Part shown: positions 56,769-64,000 of the stretch, piece by piece
Layout of the letters: every line of letters begins with the position of its first letter
Numbering within the stretch: the first letter of the stretch is position 1
Assembly: GCA_900313615.1 (NCBI GenBank)
Contig: OMRP01000006.1
Location: 1-64,000, forward strand
Source: an uncultured Prevotellaceae bacterium
Lineage (GTDB): Bacteria > Bacteroidota > Bacteroidia > Bacteroidales > Bacteroidaceae
Length of the DNA: 64,000 nucleotides
Direction of reading: 5' to 3'
Made by a program: the position numbers and the translations under genes
The notes under the pieces: generated by a model
Databases searched by the model: none
Told to the model about the DNA's origin: nothing
Seen by the model: the letters and a program-made list of their open reading frames with translations, nothing else

Positions 56769-57710
56769 CTACTCCAACACTTCCTTCACATGGTATAGTG
56801 GACGATGCTTCACCTCAACATATAACTTGCCGATATAGAGGCCTATGCCGCCGATGCTCAGCAGCAAGATGCCGCCTACGAACCAAATACTAAGCATGAG
56901 AGAAGCCCATCCATGGGCGGCTGTGCCGGCGATAAGCGAATAGAGCACATAGATGCCGATGAGAAGGCTGATAAAGAGGAAGGCAACGCCAGTGTACATG
57001 ATGTAATAGATGGGTTTCACCGAAAAAGAGGTGATGCCGTCGATAGCCAGGTTGAACATCTTGCCGATGGTGTATTTTGACTTCCCTGCCTGTCGTTCAG
57101 ATATGGTGTCGTCGACCGTTGTGGACTCGTAGCCTATCAGGGGGATGAGCCCGCGCAAATATAGGTTACGCTCGCCATATTCCGACAGGGCTTGTAAGAC
57201 ACGACGACTAAGGAAACGGAAATCGGCATGGTTGAACACGCTCTCAACGCCCATCTTCTTCTGCAATTTATAGAAAGTGATAGCTGTCATCCTCTTGAGC
57301 AGAGGATCGGCCTGGCGCGCCACCTTTACACCATAAACGATGTCATAGCCATTGGCATAGGCATCTACCATCTGTTCGATGCAGCCCAAGTCGTCTTGTA
57401 GGTCGGCATCAATGGTTACCGTGGCATCGGCATGGTCTTTGGCATACATCATCCCTGCCATGATGGCCGTCTGGTGGCCACAGTTATGGGCTAAATTTAG
57501 GCCTTTGATGCGAGGGCTTGACTGATGCAGTTTCGCGATGGTTGACCATGTGGCATCTTTGCTGCCGTCGTTGACAAAGAGCACAAAACTGTCGTCAGAT
57601 ATTTTTTCTTTCGCGATAAGGTCGTCGATAAGATGGTTGAGACGCTGGGCGGAACTGTCCAACACCTCTTCTTCGTTATAACAGGGTGAGACGATGGCTA
57701 ATTGAATCAT
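56769..57710 (-). CDS. GT2 polyprenyl-phosphate glycosyltransferase (ArnC/GtrB/DPM1-like)
   Basis: 313 residues. The GT2 A-fold contains VSPCYNEEEVLDSSAQRL, FVNDGSKDATW and TIDADLQDD (metal-binding DxD), and RQAGKSKYTIGKMFNLAIDG before two C-terminal membrane helices (about 235-257 and 272-295). This layout is that of ArnC/GtrB-type enzymes that load a sugar onto undecaprenyl phosphate at the inner leaflet. It overlaps the upstream deacetylase gene by four bases (57707-57710) and faces the ArnT-like gene with 13 bases between stop codons. Confidence 0.9.
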   Translation of the reverse strand: MIQLAIVSPCYNEEEVLDSSAQRLNHLIDDLIAKEKISDDSFVLFVNDGSKDATWSTIAKLHQSSPRIKGLNLAHNCGHQTAIMAGMMYAKDHADATVTIDADLQDDLGCIEQMVDAYANGYDIVYGVKVARQADPLLKRMTAITFYKLQKKMGVESVFNHADFRFLSRRVLQALSEYGERNLYLRGLIPLIGYESTTVDDTISERQAGKSKYTIGKMFNLAIDGITSFSVKPIYYIMYTGVAFLFISLLIGIYVLYSLIAGTAAHGWASLMLSIWFVGGILLLSIGGIGLYIGKLYVEVKHRPLYHVKEVLE

Positions 57711-58516
57711 GATGGTGAGGGGTTAGTATGGGTGAGCCTTTTCTTTTGTTGTTTGGCGAAGACCGCATATGTGGTGAATTGATGGCCGTGTCCTTTGAGC
57801 ATCTTAATCAGCCGGTCGAGGCGTTGCACCATCTGTTGGCCGCTGTGGTTACGTATGATGAAGGGCATCTTGAATTCAGGGTGCTCTTTCAGGTCGTAAA
57901 ATTCCCAAGGGTGAAAATAGGTGACGAAATAACCATCGTGGCGTATGACCCTGCGTACCATCCAGTGGTAGAGCCATTGTGGCAGATTGTGTAGCGACAG
58001 CCAGAAAAGTGGGAAGCGTAGCCATGGTGTCACTGAGGCGGGAATCTGCAGTACCTCGTCTTTCATGAAACAGGTGCGTGGGTCACGAAGGTGCATGTAA
58101 CGTCCTGGGATAAAAGCCGGGTTCAGCGAAGAATTGTATAGATAGCCAGCTTGCGCTATCGCTTCGTCGCTGACGGGGAACATTCTGGGTTGGCGGTATC
58201 CTTTGGCTTCAATGCCTGTGGCTTGTTCGAGGATACGTTTCGATTCGCTCACGTCGCTCTCCTTAGGTTGCCAATGGTCTACGCCGTGACAGGCCAACTC
58301 ATGTCCTTCGTTCATGATGCGTCGAATGGTTTCCGGAGCCTGTTCCACGAAGTTTCCCGTGCAGAAGAAGGTGGCTTGCACCGCATTCTCCTTCAGCACA
58401 TCGAGTATTCTTTCGGTGCCGACTACCGACACGTCCATACCCTGTCGGAGCGTGAAGTCGACTCCATGCTCACGGGGCACGTCAAACTCCTCGGTGTCAA
58501 AACTAAGTAGAATCAT
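57707..58516 (-). CDS. Polysaccharide deacetylase (NodB/ArnD-like)
   Basis: 269 residues. NodB homology domain motifs: LSFDTEEFDVPREHG (motif 1, base D), ELACHGVDHWQP (motif 2, HxxxH-type metal ligands), GYRQPRMFP (motif 3) and YFVTYFHPWEFYD (later histidine motif). No signal peptide, so cytoplasmic, as in ArnD, which deformylates undecaprenyl-phosphate aminoarabinose. It is the first gene of a two-gene unit with the GT2 enzyme. The true substrate is unproven. Confidence 0.87.
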   Translation of the reverse strand: MILLSFDTEEFDVPREHGVDFTLRQGMDVSVVGTERILDVLKENAVQATFFCTGNFVEQAPETIRRIMNEGHELACHGVDHWQPKESDVSESKRILEQATGIEAKGYRQPRMFPVSDEAIAQAGYLYNSSLNPAFIPGRYMHLRDPRTCFMKDEVLQIPASVTPWLRFPLFWLSLHNLPQWLYHWMVRRVIRHDGYFVTYFHPWEFYDLKEHPEFKMPFIIRNHSGQQMVQRLDRLIKMLKGHGHQFTTYAVFAKQQKKRLTHTNPSPS

Positions 58517-58538
58517 ATTCCTATGTTGTTAGACGTTG

Positions 58539-58546
58539 CAAAAGTA
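58539..58546 (-). promoter_or_regulatory. -7 element of the deacetylase-GT2 unit
   Basis: CAAAAGTA on the plus strand reads TACTTTTG on the minus strand, 22 bases before the start codon. The rest of the gap to 58707 contains no gene. Confidence 0.5.
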
Positions 58547-58707
58547 CTATTTTTTTTCCAAATGTCATATCTTTTTGGGGGTAAAAGGAAAAAGGATGCC
58601 ATGGCCCTCCATTCATAGCGATATTTTTAAAAGTAACATTTTCTTTGTTTTTTCACCTTGTTGCGGAAAATGAGCAAAAAGAAAAGGTGCTTTCACTGCT
58701 ATTTTCG

Positions 58708-58715
58708 TATTTTTG
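58708..58715 (+). promoter_or_regulatory. -7 element of the GH3 gene
   Basis: TATTTTTG, 40 bases before the start codon. No clear -33 element. Confidence 0.5.
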
Positions 58716-58755
58716 TAGCAAATAAACAAATAGTTAAACCTATAACCTTTCCTAA

Positions 58756-61710
58756 ATGATGAAAAGATTTGCAGTTTTTTGTCTTTGTTCGCTGTTTGCC
58801 ATCACGGCACCACATGCTGCGGTGAAAGGCAGCCCCGTTGTCTTTGATGCCTACGAGTGGAACTTTGGTGCTGTCAATATGGCTGAAGGCGCCATTTGCC
58901 ATACGTTTACGCTGACCAACACATCCGCCTCGGAGGTGCGCATCGCACGAGCCATTCCCAGTTGCAACTGCATCACGGCGCATTATGATGGTAATGCCAT
59001 AGCACCGGGTGCTTCCGTTCCTGTGTTGGTGTCCTTTTCGCCTGTAGGCAACAAGGGGAAGACACATCGCAGCGTCGAATTGGTTGACAACAACGGTCGC
59101 ACACTGGGGGCCTTGTCAGTCCAGGCGATGGTCGACAGCGCTACCGTCACCAAATATCCATTCCAAGACCCATCACTGTCATACGAGGAACGTGTGGAGA
59201 ATTTGATCTCTCTGCTCACGCCCGAGGAGAAAGTGGGACTGATGATGAACAAATCGGTGTCCATCGACCGTCTCGGCATACCCTCTTACAACTGGTGGAG
59301 CGAGGCTTGTCATGGTGTGCGACAGGGTGGTTATACCGTCTACCCACAACCCATCGGCATGGCTGCTGCGTTCAATCCGCAACAGATGTACGACGTTTTT
59401 TCCACTGTCTCCGATGAGGCGCGTGCCAACTGGAACCGTTCCGACCACAATGTGTTCAATGTACCTATGGGTGTGACTTATTACCCAGGCAATCCCGAAC
59501 TGACGTTCTGGTGCCCGAATGTGAATATCTTCCGTGACCCACGATGGGGCAGGGGACAGGAGACCTGTGGCGAAGACCCTTACCTGAATGCGGTATTGGG
59601 CGTGCAGACGGTGTTGGGCATGCAGCAGCCACAGACTTCAACATCTCCATCCAATCCTCAAACCATATACAAGACCCATGCTTGCGCCAAACATTATGCC
59701 GTCCATAGTGGTCCCGAACCCTTGCGTCATAGTTATAATGCCTCGGTGTCGATGCGTGACTTGTGGGAGACTTACCTCCCCGCTTTCAAGGCATTGGTGA
59801 AGAAAGGCAATGTGCGCGAGGTGATGTGTGCCTATAACCGCTACGAGGGCGTTCCCTGTTGCACCAGCGACCGACTGCTTGTGGATATCCTTCGCCGTAA
59901 ATGGGGCTATGAGGCTATTGTGCTGACTGACTGCGACGCGATCAATAATTTCTACAACAAAGGACAGCATGAGACTCACCCAGACCCGCTTTCGGCATCA
60001 GTGGACGCCGTGCTCAATGGCACCGACCTCGAATGTGGCAAGGTGTTCATGGTGCTCACCGAAGCGTTGAAGAAAGGACTGATTCAGGAGTCGGTCTTGG
60101 ATGGTCATCTTAGGAAAACCTTGATGGGACGTTTCGAACTGGGCATGTTCGACCCTGCCGAGATGTCGCCCTGGGTTAACCTGGGACCGGAGGTTATAAG
60201 CAGTGAGAAAAACGATGCGTTGGCCATCCAGGCGGCTCGTGAATCAATGGTATTGTTGGAGAACGATGGTATACTGCCGCTATCAAAGAGTGTTAGGACC
60301 ATCGCTGTTGTAGGTCCCAATGCCGACGATGCGGCGTTGCTGAATGGCAATTATGGCGGAACGCCTACGGCAGAACACACCCGCACCCTTTTGCAGGGTA
60401 TCAAGGCGGCTGTTCCCGGAGCGAATGTGATTTACCAAAAGGCATGTGAACTGAACGATGACTATACTACCGTTCACCATTTGCAGGATTTCAACGACGG
60501 CAAAGGTGTATTTGTGGAGTTCTTCAACAACCGCGAGTTGAAAGGCGCACCCGACAATACCGGTTATTACAACGAACTGCGTTTCTCCACTTTTGGAGCA
60601 TGGGGCTTTGCCGAGGGCATCAGCACCGACTCTGTCTCTGTGCGCGTGTCTGGTCGGTATAAAGCTGACTTTACTGGCGAGATGAAATACACCTTCAGTA
60701 GTGACAATGGCTACGTGCTGAAAGTGAATGGCGAGGTGGTGGAAGAGGCCCAGCCAGGAGGTGGCCGTAGAGGTTTCGGCTTCCGTCGCCAGCCCGAATA
60801 CAAGTCGTTCGAGGTGAAGGAAGGACAGACTTACGACGTGGTGATTGAGTACAAACGTGGCAACGGCAACTTCGCCATGTTCCAAGGTGATATCTGCGAG
60901 CGTCGTTTGGTTGATTTCTCCGACCTCCAGAATGAGGTGCGTTCTGCCGATGCCATCATTGTCATCGGCGGTATATCGGCGCAGATGGAAGGTGAAGGTG
61001 GTGACAAAGAGACCATCGAGTTGCCTACCGTGCAACAGCGCTTGATCAAGGCCATGCACGATACAGGACGGCCCGTGATCGTTGTCAACTGCTCGGGTTC
61101 GGCCATTGCCTTCGGAAGTGTCGAAGGTCAGTACAATGCGCTCCTTCAGGCATGGTATGCTGGACAGGGTGGCGCACGGGCCTTGGCAGATGTGCTCTTC
61201 GGTGATTTTAACCCAGGTGGAAAATTACCTGTCACATTCTATCGTTCCAATGCCGACCTGCCAGATTTCCTCGACTATAGCATGGATAATCGTACCTATC
61301 GCTATTTCCGTGGCACACCACAATTTGCCTTTGGCTATGGATTGTCGTACACCACGTTCGCTTGTGGCAAGGGCAAACTATCGAAGAAATCGATGAAACA
61401 AGATGGCAAGGTGACGGTCACCGTGCCAGTCACCAATACGGGCAACCGTTATGGGTCGGAGACGGTGCAGGTGTATGTCAAGGCGCTCGACTATCCTGAT
61501 GCCCCTATCAAATCGCTTCGTGGTTTCCAAAAGGTATGGTTGGAGCCGGGACAGACCACCAAGGCTGTCATCACCCTTGATGGCGAGGCTTTTGAGTATT
61601 ACGATGCCTCGATTGACGAACTGTCAACTCGCAAAGGACGCTACCAAATTCTTTATGGCACCTCGTCACGTGAAAGCGACCTAAAGACCCTCGACTTTGT
61701 TGTGAAATAA
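58756..61710 (+). CDS. GH3 glycoside hydrolase with an N-terminal DUF1573 domain and a PA14 insert
   Basis: 984 residues with a signal peptide (about 1-22). Residues 27-122 match DUF1573 (WNFGAVNMAEGAICHTFTLT, IPSCNCITAHYDG, GASVPVLVSFSP). Then the GH3 barrel begins (PSLSYEERVENLISLLTPEE, about 135) with nucleophile D392 in VLTDCDAI. The second domain has ARESMVLLENDGILPL and VVGPNADDAALLNGNYGGTP and is split by a PA14 domain (about 590-715). The end is fibronectin-III-like. This layout is typical of xylan- or arabinoside-active GH3 enzymes except for the DUF1573 part. Activity (xylosidase, glucosidase) cannot be fixed from sequence. Confidence 0.92.
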   Translation: MMKRFAVFCLCSLFAITAPHAAVKGSPVVFDAYEWNFGAVNMAEGAICHTFTLTNTSASEVRIARAIPSCNCITAHYDGNAIAPGASVPVLVSFSPVGNKGKTHRSVELVDNNGRTLGALSVQAMVDSATVTKYPFQDPSLSYEERVENLISLLTPEEKVGLMMNKSVSIDRLGIPSYNWWSEACHGVRQGGYTVYPQPIGMAAAFNPQQMYDVFSTVSDEARANWNRSDHNVFNVPMGVTYYPGNPELTFWCPNVNIFRDPRWGRGQETCGEDPYLNAVLGVQTVLGMQQPQTSTSPSNPQTIYKTHACAKHYAVHSGPEPLRHSYNASVSMRDLWETYLPAFKALVKKGNVREVMCAYNRYEGVPCCTSDRLLVDILRRKWGYEAIVLTDCDAINNFYNKGQHETHPDPLSASVDAVLNGTDLECGKVFMVLTEALKKGLIQESVLDGHLRKTLMGRFELGMFDPAEMSPWVNLGPEVISSEKNDALAIQAARESMVLLENDGILPLSKSVRTIAVVGPNADDAALLNGNYGGTPTAEHTRTLLQGIKAAVPGANVIYQKACELNDDYTTVHHLQDFNDGKGVFVEFFNNRELKGAPDNTGYYNELRFSTFGAWGFAEGISTDSVSVRVSGRYKADFTGEMKYTFSSDNGYVLKVNGEVVEEAQPGGGRRGFGFRRQPEYKSFEVKEGQTYDVVIEYKRGNGNFAMFQGDICERRLVDFSDLQNEVRSADAIIVIGGISAQMEGEGGDKETIELPTVQQRLIKAMHDTGRPVIVVNCSGSAIAFGSVEGQYNALLQAWYAGQGGARALADVLFGDFNPGGKLPVTFYRSNADLPDFLDYSMDNRTYRYFRGTPQFAFGYGLSYTTFACGKGKLSKKSMKQDGKVTVTVPVTNTGNRYGSETVQVYVKALDYPDAPIKSLRGFQKVWLEPGQTTKAVITLDGEAFEYYDASIDELSTRKGRYQILYGTSSRESDLKTLDFVVK

Positions 61711-61742
61711 TGCCTCCCCCTAGCCCCCCCCTCCCAGGGGGG
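61711..61742. repeat. GC palindrome directly after the GH3 stop codon
   Basis: TGCCTCCCCCTAGCCCCCCC followed by CTCCCAGGGGGG, starting at the base after TAA. It belongs to the GGGAGGC-tailed variant. Confidence 0.85.
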
Positions 61743-61847
61743 TGTTTTTCCTCCTTTTCCAAAGGAAGGGGTGGCTTGTATAGTATCGTCACAACCAAAT
61801 TTTCATCTTTTCATCTTTTAATTCTTTTATTATTCAATTATTCTTGC

Positions 61848-61855
61848 TATTTTTG
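61848..61855 (+). promoter_or_regulatory. -7 element of the MFS-like transporter gene
   Basis: TATTTTTG followed by CGG, 26 bases before the start codon at 61881. Confidence 0.5.
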
Positions 61856-61880
61856 CGGTGTCGTATCAACCACTAATGAA

Positions 61881-62858
61881 ATGGCCACAAAAGTTCAATA
61901 CTACCTCCAAACGGTGGGGATATGCTCGTTAATGCATTTCCTTGTCGATGGGTTGTGCGTTTGCTGCCTCTATCTACTGACGGCGACAACAGACATGACC
62001 TATATCGTGGGGGTGTTCATGACCTATAATATACTGGCTTTTCTCACTCAACCGCTTACGGGATGGTATGTCGACAAGGCCAAGCGCAAGCATTGGGTGC
62101 TGCTGGCCAGCATCCTCCTGTTGACTATGGCCGTGACGGTCGCTTCGCTGACAATATCCTTTCCTTCTTTCCGTTCGTCTGTCGTGGGCCTTTATGTCAT
62201 AGCCACGCTTTTAGGCATGGGCAACTCGCTCTTTCATGTGTGGGGTGGCAAACAGACGGTGCTCAAGACCGATAACGACATACGTGCCGTGGGTACTTTC
62301 GTATCGACAGGGGCTTTTGGCCTCTCCGTAGGCATCGTATTCTATTCTTGGTCCTTGCTTTATGCCTTTCTGCTGGTCATCTGTCTGCTGGCGGTGACTT
62401 ATGTGCGTATCGACAACATGGCGGTGGCGGCCGTTGATGCCGAGACAAAGAATCCATCGTATGCGCAGGTGGCCGTGTGGATAGCCATGGCGGCCTTGGT
62501 GGCTTTCGTATTGTTCCGTTCCTATTTAGGGCAGTCGTTCTCTGTGGGTTCCGATCATGGCGCTTTGATGGTTTTGGCGTTGGGTGCCATCTCGATGTTG
62601 GGTAAGATGTTGGGTGGCTGGCTCTCAAAATGCTGTGGCATCATAGGTGCCATGGTGCTGATATTGGTGTCTGTTCTGCTCTGTATGGTGCTGCGTAGCT
62701 CCCACATGGCCTTTCCCTTGGTGGGGCTGTTCATGATTAACTGCACGATGCCCATCACGCTCTATCTGGCCAATGTAGTGATGAAAGGCAGGGAAGGCCT
62801 TGCTTTCGGTCTGTTGGCGGCGGCGTTGATGCCAGGCTATCTGCTGGCGTTCGTATAG
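61881..62858 (+). CDS. MFS-like membrane transporter, short form
   Basis: 325 residues from ATG 61881; upstream residues in the open frame are translated repeat and promoter. About ten hydrophobic helices. The loop WYVDKAKRKHWV after the second or third helix resembles the MFS motif A (GxxxDRxGRR), and GMGNSLFHVWGGKQTV follows. The C-terminal half contains LGAISMLGKMLGGWLSKCCG. At 325 residues it is shorter than the usual 400. The cargo is unknown. It follows the GH3 gene, so sugar uptake is possible. Confidence 0.72.
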   Translation: MATKVQYYLQTVGICSLMHFLVDGLCVCCLYLLTATTDMTYIVGVFMTYNILAFLTQPLTGWYVDKAKRKHWVLLASILLLTMAVTVASLTISFPSFRSSVVGLYVIATLLGMGNSLFHVWGGKQTVLKTDNDIRAVGTFVSTGAFGLSVGIVFYSWSLLYAFLLVICLLAVTYVRIDNMAVAAVDAETKNPSYAQVAVWIAMAALVAFVLFRSYLGQSFSVGSDHGALMVLALGAISMLGKMLGGWLSKCCGIIGAMVLILVSVLLCMVLRSSHMAFPLVGLFMINCTMPITLYLANVVMKGREGLAFGLLAAALMPGYLLAFV

Positions 62859-62870
62859 GAGAGGAATGGT

Positions 62871-63197
62871 ATGGATGTAGCTTTGACGTTGTCGATAGCC
62901 CTTGTGGCAACTATCCTCATCGAATATGGGGTGTTGCTCTTGTTGGGTGAGCAACGGCGGCGCGTGCTCCTTTCGTCAGTGGTTGTCAATATTCTGACCA
63001 ATGTTCCACTGAACCTCTATCTACTCTTCGTGGGCAACAGCTGGACAGCAATAGCTGTAGGTGAGGTGTTGGTGGTCGTGGTTGAGGCATTGTGGTACTA
63101 TTGGTTCGTGCGTGAGTGGCAGCGTGCTTGGGTGTACAGTTTGCTGTGCAATGCCATTAGTTTCTTGTTGGGAGTGCTCTTTCAGTTGATATTCTGA
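62871..63197 (+). CDS. Small membrane protein, three helices
   Basis: 108 residues: helices at about 4-25 (LTLSIALVATILIEYGVLLL), 33-54 and 58-78, and a last one at 89-107. It starts 12 bases after the transporter stop and is likely co-transcribed. No family recognised. Its TGA stop is directly followed by a GC palindrome. Confidence 0.7.
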   Translation: MDVALTLSIALVATILIEYGVLLLLGEQRRRVLLSSVVVNILTNVPLNLYLLFVGNSWTAIAVGEVLVVVVEALWYYWFVREWQRAWVYSLLCNAISFLLGVLFQLIF

Positions 63198-63226
63198 TAC
63201 CCACCCTTGCCCTCCCGAGGGAGGGA
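63198..63226. repeat. GC palindrome directly after the small membrane protein stop codon
   Basis: TACCCACCCTTGCCCTCCCG followed by AGGGAGGGA. It begins at the base after TGA. Confidence 0.9.
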
Positions 63227-63339
63227 GCAGAAAGGAGCAAAATAATAAAATAAGAAAGCCTAGGATGACCTAGAAAAACCAAGTATAAAATAAGAGCCCT
63301 ATAATAAACCTAATATTAACCTCAAAAATTTAAAAAATA

Positions 63340-63654
63340 ATGATTTTCAGATTATTAGACATTCCTCCCATACCACGGGAAGATGAATTTCTGAGATACC
63401 AACGATGGCTTCGCAGACATTCTCAGGATGTGGTGGATACCGTGAGTAATAGTGGGGCGACCGATAGCGTAGGCTCAGGTTCCCAAGTGACAGACACCCT
63501 CAATGCCGGTCAGGCCTATATAGGGAACGTTGGCTCGGGTGGTGATGATGCGTCGACCATGCTTTGGGCTATCTTTGCTGTGTTGTTCGCCCTCTCCCTA
63601 TGTCTGTGGTTCGTATGGTCTTACCGTAAGCGTTCTCTTGCGCCAGGCGTATGA
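63340..63654 (+). CDS. Small single-pass membrane protein of unknown function
   Basis: 104 residues. A charged N-terminus (PPIPREDEFLRYQRWLRRHS) is followed by a Gly/Ser/Thr-rich middle part, one membrane helix (about 74-94, MLWAIFAVLFALSLCLWFVW) and a basic end (SYRKRSLAPGV). The start codon follows an AT-rich leader. No family recognised. A strong terminator follows, which supports it as a real transcribed gene. Confidence 0.55.
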   Translation: MIFRLLDIPPIPREDEFLRYQRWLRRHSQDVVDTVSNSGATDSVGSGSQVTDTLNAGQAYIGNVGSGGDDASTMLWAIFAVLFALSLCLWFVWSYRKRSLAPGV

Positions 63655-63684
63655 GAAGGTAATAGCTGAAAGAGAAAAGTAAAT

Positions 63685-63723
63685 AATTACCCCGCCAAGG
63701 TTTTTATCCTTGGCGGGGTAATT
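63685..63723. terminator. Strong bidirectional terminator
   Basis: A perfect 16-bp stem (AATTACCCCGCCAAGG and its complement) with loop TTTTTAT, then CTATTTTTT. It serves both convergent genes. Confidence 0.92.
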
Positions 63724-63732
63724 CTATTTTTT

Positions 63733-63755
63733 CCTCCTTGGAAGGATTAGGGGTA
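63733..63755. repeat. Shortened GC palindrome directly after the stop codon of the right-edge gene
   Basis: CCTCCTTGGAAGG followed by ATTAGGGGTAT. Read on the minus strand it begins TACCCCTA immediately after the TAA at 63756-63758. Confidence 0.75.
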
Positions 63756-64000
63756 TTACTTCACTACCTTCTTGCCGTTGATGATGTAGACACCCTTTTG
63801 GGGTTGTCCCTTCACTTGGCGACCATCAATCGTATACACTTTCTGCTGTTTCTCTGTGGAAACGGTTACGTCAGTGATACCTGTTGTTGCCGGTGTGACG
63901 GTCAATGTGCCAGCGATGAAGGTGAATTTATATCCAGCTGCTTTGGCGCTTTCCACGATGATGGGATATTCACCTTCGGGTGAGTCCTCGTCGGCGGTAG
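63756..64000 (-). CDS. C-terminus of a large secreted protein with MBG-like domain and sorting tail
   Basis: About 81 residues are visible; the gene enters from the right edge. The first part (ADEDSPEGEYPIIVESAKAA, GYKFTFIAGTLTVTP) matches the end of an MBG/mucin-binding-like beta domain found in large Bacteroidota surface proteins. The tail (KVYTIDGRQVKGQPQKGVYI, INGKKVVK) is a type IX-secretion-like sorting domain of the Prevotella form. The protein is therefore probably exported to the cell surface or medium. The N-terminus and main function are outside the window. Confidence 0.8.
   Translation of the reverse strand, partial: TADEDSPEGEYPIIVESAKAAGYKFTFIAGTLTVTPATTGITDVTVSTEKQQKVYTIDGRQVKGQPQKGVYIINGKKVVK

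Overview
The window looks like chromosomal DNA of a Bacteroidota bacterium, most likely Prevotellaceae (Prevotella/Segatella type). Three things point there: a SusC/SusD glycan-uptake pair, many secreted glycoside hydrolases, and promoters of the Bacteroidota form TTTG-N19/20-TAnnTTTG in front of genes and tRNAs. Some secreted proteins also end in a sorting-tail-like C-terminus. The product names are recognised from family motifs in the translations; no database search was run.

Layout. 1-8919 (minus strand): TPR lipoprotein (partial), ECF sigma with a putative anti-sigma, argB, a broken DUF559 endonuclease, speA, aroK, topA and a NUDIX hydrolase. 9291-15314: carbohydrate esterases and a LacZ-type GH2. 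15333-17689: a sigma-like/macro-like fusion protein, a divergent VWA protein and a small lipoprotein. 17838-19648: umuC and umuD. 19970-23191: TonB-like protein, interrupted serpin, TPR protein. 23292-33696: housekeeping genes (argS, RNase H, ribD, prmC, recX, comF, pyrE, argH), two tRNAs and a TlpA-like lipoprotein. 33832-38565: comM, a second GH2, DUF1893 and an ECF-transporter S component. 38651-54989: an arabinan-type polysaccharide utilisation locus. 55079-58516: an arnT/arnC/arnD-like lipid modification set. 58756-64000: GH3, an MFS-like transporter, small membrane proteins and the C-terminus of a secreted protein.

How the genes work together. In the PUL a membrane-anchored sensor/AraC regulator probably controls SusC, SusD, a surface glycan-binding lipoprotein, a surface GH43 and a periplasmic GH51 and GH43. 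Together these would bind, cut, import and debranch arabinan. Three TTTGTCCACC boxes lie just upstream of the susC promoter and are a good candidate operator. The regulator is fused at its N-terminus to a complete GtrA-like four-helix membrane domain.

The most unusual signal is a family of about 20 GC-rich palindromes (core CCCTCCCNNNGGGAGGG with a GGGTGGGTAT tail). At nine genes they start at, or within 2 bases of, the stop codon, always in the same polarity. Two copies sit in frame inside coding genes (comM and the GH51), one supplies the start region of argB, and copies flank a decayed DUF559 nuclease. Larger composite repeats, always oriented with transcription, join these palindromes to the start of the next gene.
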